Part shown: positions 61,508 to 64,000 of the stretch, one piece after another
How positions within the stretch are numbered: position 1 is the first letter of the stretch
Layout: the number at the start of each line of letters is the position of its first letter
Source: Paenibacillus polymyxa
Lineage (GTDB): Bacteria > Bacillota > Bacilli > Paenibacillales > Paenibacillaceae
Assembly (NCBI RefSeq): GCF_015710975.1
Contig: NZ_CP049783.1
Coordinates: forward strand, 2,795,501-2,859,500
DNA: 64,000 bases
Direction of reading: 5' to 3'
Made by a program: the position numbers and the translations under genes
Notes under the pieces: model-generated
What the model saw: the letters and a program-made list of their open reading frames with translations, nothing else
What the model was told of the DNA's origin: nothing
Database searches by the model: none

Positions 61508-64000
61508 ACTGCTGATTGGCTTTGGATCGCTTATGGCGATCCTCCTTGTGCTGACGCTAATCAGCTATGACCGGATGGGGAGCTTGAATGAACAGCTGAA
61601 CCAGGTTTACCAAGAACGATATGTGAAGGTCCGCAAAACAACGGCTATACGCGGACAGGTGAACGATATGGCTAAAGTCATGGCCAATCTGATCTTGAAT
61701 CCAGGCTCCTCTGTCAGCGAGGCCAAGCGCGAGATGGATGATATTTCTGCTACTGGAACAAAAGTGCTGGCTAGTCTGCAAACGGATTCCGGTACGAGTG
61801 AAGAGCAACAGCAGATTGACCGGGTGGCTGTCGCCTGGAAAGATTATCTAAACTATGAAGAGAGACTCGTTTCCTTATTGGAGCAAGATCGTATTGAGGA
61901 AGCTAATGCTTTCCGTAATAGCACGGGTCTGCCTGCTCAAGAGGAGGCAATGGACAGCATTAATACCCTAGCTGTTTTCCAAGACCGGGAAATTGATAAC
62001 GATATGAAGCAGGCCAATCAGGCTTATGAGGAATCTGTGCAGATTACCACAATCCTGATGGCGGCCGGTCTGATGATGGGCTTACTGGTTATTTTGTGGG
62101 TGCTTCCTAGCATTGCCAAAGGTCTAAATACCGTTAACCTCATGATGAACGGTTTTGGCAAGGGAAAGTACAGGGCTATCAGCCGGATGAGTGTGGCCTC
62201 CAAAGATGAAATCGGAGAGGTTGCTCGTGTGTTTCAACAATTGGCTGGAGACCTGGATGAAAAAAGGAAATTCGAGCATTCCGTCCTTCAAACGCAGAAG
62301 GACCAAACTTGGCTTAATGCCAATACTGCTCGATTGACTGAGCTGTTTCGCGGTGTGAATTCACTGGAGCAGGTTGCTCAGATGTTCATTAGTGAGTTTA
62401 CACCCATTTTGGGGGGCAGCTATGGAGCCATCTACCTGCAAGGAAAAGAGGTAGAAGACAATCGATTCAAGTTATACGGCTCCTATGCAAAGGTGACTGG
62501 CGAAGGCTCGATCAGAGACGCTATCCAGGTGGGCGAAGGTTTGCTTGGACAGTGTGTTCTGGATCGTAAGCCAATCTTGATCACAGAGGCACCTGAAGGA
62601 TACTTGTCCATTGGCTCCGCCTTAGGAGAAAGTAAGCCAGTTGGAATTATGATTTTCCCTATTATGTTCGATGATGAATGCATTGGTGCCGTGGAAATAG
62701 CGTCACTGGACCGCTTCAGTGATCTGGAAACGAAGCTGTTTGCTCAGTTAGTGGAGAGTTTGGGAATCATTTTGAACAATATCAAGGGACGGATGCGGGT
62801 TGAGCAACTGTTGCGCGAATCACAAGCACTTACCGAGGAATTGCAATGCCAGTCCGAAGAGTTGCAAACTCAGCAAGAAGAGCTCAAGCGTTCTAACGAG
62901 AATTTGGAGCAGCAAACAGAGGAGCTTAAGCGTTCCGAGGAATTATTACAGCGTCAACAGGAAGAATTGGAGCATTTTAATACTGAACTGATTGCTAAAA
63001 CGAGAGCACTGGAAGAACAGGTTCGAGAAGTGGAAGAAAAGAACGATGAGATCGAACGTGCACGAGCCCAGTTGGAGCAACAGGCGATGCAGCTTGGGAT
63101 CACAAGCAAATACAAATCCGAGTTTTTGGCCAATATGTCGCATGAATTGCGTACTCCGCTAAATAGCTTGCTTATTCTTTCTCAGCTGCTGTCTGAGAAC
63201 AAGGAAGGCAATCTCAAGCCCAAACAAGTTGAATATGCACAAACCATTTATATGTCGGGCGCGGATTTGTTGAAAATGATTGATGAAATTCTGGATTTAT
63301 CCAAAGTGGATGCTGGAAAAATGGATATTAACCATGAAACGGTCCATTTGAAGGAACTGGAGCTGTTTGTAGAACAGAATTTTGCTCCAGTCGCAGCCAA
63401 ACGAGAGCTTCAACTGCATACCGAAATCGAAGAGAATTTGCCAGATGCTATTATAAGTGACGGTTATCGTCTCAAACAAATTTTACGTAACTTACTGTCC
63501 AATGCGTTCAAGTTCACCACGGAAGGTTCTATAAGTTTCAAGGTATCTCGGGCAAATGGAGAGCAGCTTCCGGGTATGCTAAATCCACGAAAATCCTATC
63601 TGGCTCTATCTGTACGTGATACGGGCATCGGGATTGCTTCGGATAAGACAGATCTGATCTTCGAAGCCTTCCAGCAGGTAGACGGTACGACTAGCCGAAA
63701 ATACGGGGGAACAGGGCTAGGGCTGTCGATCAGTCGTGAGCTTTCCAAATTGTTGGGCGGTGCCATTACGGTGGAATCCGAGCAGGGGCAGGGCAGTTGC
63801 TTCACACTGTATTTGCCGGAACAAACGCCTACGGAAAAGAATATGGATTCTCATTCGAGAGAGGCGCTTGACAGTACAGATGTACTTCCGGATTATGAGG
63901 GTGTCGCTGCTTCAGCGGAAGCAGATCTTCCAATGATTATGCCTGCTGAACGCTTACCTGTGTATCAGATGCCTGTGAAGAGCGGAGTAGAGGACATACA
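61491..64000 (+). CDS. membrane sensor histidine kinase with HAMP, GAF and coiled coil, RsbK-like (3' end outside window)
   Basis: At least 836 residues, open to the window end. Order: transmembrane helix (5-25), extracytoplasmic helical sensor of about 150 residues resembling 4HB/CHASE3, second helix (about 183-203), HAMP (about 204-255), GAF (about 285-430), a long Gln/Glu-rich coiled coil (about 445-535), HisKA with phospho-acceptor His551 (SHELRTPLNSLL) and HATPase (NLLSNAFKF, DTGIGI, GGTGLGLSIS). This closely follows Bacillus cereus RsbK, and a C-terminal receiver may lie beyond the window. Overlap with the receiver-phosphatase gene implies the two work as a pair. ATG 61491 follows GAGGGAGAG. 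Confidence 0.88.
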   Translation, partial: MKIRNKLLIGFGSLMAILLVLTLISYDRMGSLNEQLNQVYQERYVKVRKTTAIRGQVNDMAKVMANLILNPGSSVSEAKREMDDISATGTKVLASLQTDSGTSEEQQQIDRVAVAWKDYLNYEERLVSLLEQDRIEEANAFRNSTGLPAQEEAMDSINTLAVFQDREIDNDMKQANQAYEESVQITTILMAAGLMMGLLVILWVLPSIAKGLNTVNLMMNGFGKGKYRAISRMSVASKDEIGEVARVFQQLAGDLDEKRKFEHSVLQTQKDQTWLNANTARLTELFRGVNSLEQVAQMFISEFTPILGGSYGAIYLQGKEVEDNRFKLYGSYAKVTGEGSIRDAIQVGEGLLGQCVLDRKPILITEAPEGYLSIGSALGESKPVGIMIFPIMFDDECIGAVEIASLDRFSDLETKLFAQLVESLGIILNNIKGRMRVEQLLRESQALTEELQCQSEELQTQQEELKRSNENLEQQTEELKRSEELLQRQQEELEHFNTELIAKTRALEEQVREVEEKNDEIERARAQLEQQAMQLGITSKYKSEFLANMSHELRTPLNSLLILSQLLSENKEGNLKPKQVEYAQTIYMSGADLLKMIDEILDLSKVDAGKMDINHETVHLKELELFVEQNFAPVAAKRELQLHTEIEENLPDAIISDGYRLKQILRNLLSNAFKFTTEGSISFKVSRANGEQLPGMLNPRKSYLALSVRDTGIGIASDKTDLIFEAFQQVDGTTSRKYGGTGLGLSISRELSKLLGGAITVESEQGQGSCFTLYLPEQTPTEKNMDSHSREALDSTDVLPDYEGVAASAEADLPMIMPAERLPVYQMPVKSGVEDI

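Overview
The window looks like a chromosomal segment of a Paenibacillus (P. polymyxa-like) or a close relative in the Bacillales. Supporting signs are strong AGGAGG ribosome binding sites, frequent GTG and TTG starts, rho-independent terminators with U-runs, Fur boxes of the TGATAAT-N-ATTATCA type, a cre/CcpA site, a haem-copper menaquinol oxidase of the aa3-600 (QoxABCD) type, a xylose operon run by a ROK-family XylR, and a CydS-like third subunit behind cydAB. I see no prophage, transposon, CRISPR array, rRNA or tRNA. The genus is an inference from gene content, not from a marker gene.

Layout. 1-2.3 kb: a GH95 fucosidase (5' end missing) overlapping a GH1 beta-glucosidase. 3.1-7.0 kb: qoxABCD. 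7.2-8.3 kb: an old yellow enzyme. 8.4-15.5 kb: a metal-efflux block with a CadC/CzrA-type ArsR sensor, a CadA-type Zn/Cd/Pb ATPase behind an SmtB/CadC-like operator, a degenerate PPDK-like protein, and a P1B-4 (SPC/HEGST) ATPase of the PfeT type with Fur-like boxes and a strong hairpin in its leader. 15.7-19.9 kb: an EmrAB-type drug pump, a WrbA-like flavoprotein and a ZIP transporter. 20.1-21.4 kb: trxB and a small glutaredoxin. 21.5-25.7 kb: xylR divergent from xylAB. 25.7-28.2 kb: feoA-feoB-Cys-rich peptide behind a Fur box, with feoB broken by a frameshift at a six-base homopolymer. 28.5-36.4 kb: a secreted transglutaminase-like protein, an MFS exporter, a lysine permease behind a lysine riboswitch, a YpgR/CvfC-like HEAT protein, and a MarR-MFS pair with two identical inverted operators. 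36.6-39.2 kb: cydAB with a 33-residue membrane peptide in front and a CydS-like peptide behind. 39.4-40.4 kb: a metallo-beta-lactamase-fold hydrolase.

40.5-53.1 kb is the most distinctive region: a Fur-controlled haem and iron acquisition island. Leftward runs a lipoprotein-permease-ATPase ABC system ending in an IsdG-type haem-degrading monooxygenase. Rightward run three single-NEAT secreted proteins, a 1455-residue protein with ten NEAT-like domains, and an IsdE-type haem lipoprotein with its permease and ATPase. No sortase or LPXTG anchor is visible, so the NEAT proteins look like secreted or wall-retained hemophores that pass haem to the IsdE-type receptor.

53.3-64 kb: an ABC-F ATPase, a CDF metal exporter behind 35-bp tandem repeats, an SH3b-NlpC/P60 wall hydrolase, small stress-type proteins (DUF1328, DUF948, YflT families), and a receiver-PP2C phosphatase overlapping a large sensor kinase. 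The last pair resembles the RsbY/RsbK module that controls the general stress response in the Bacillus cereus group.
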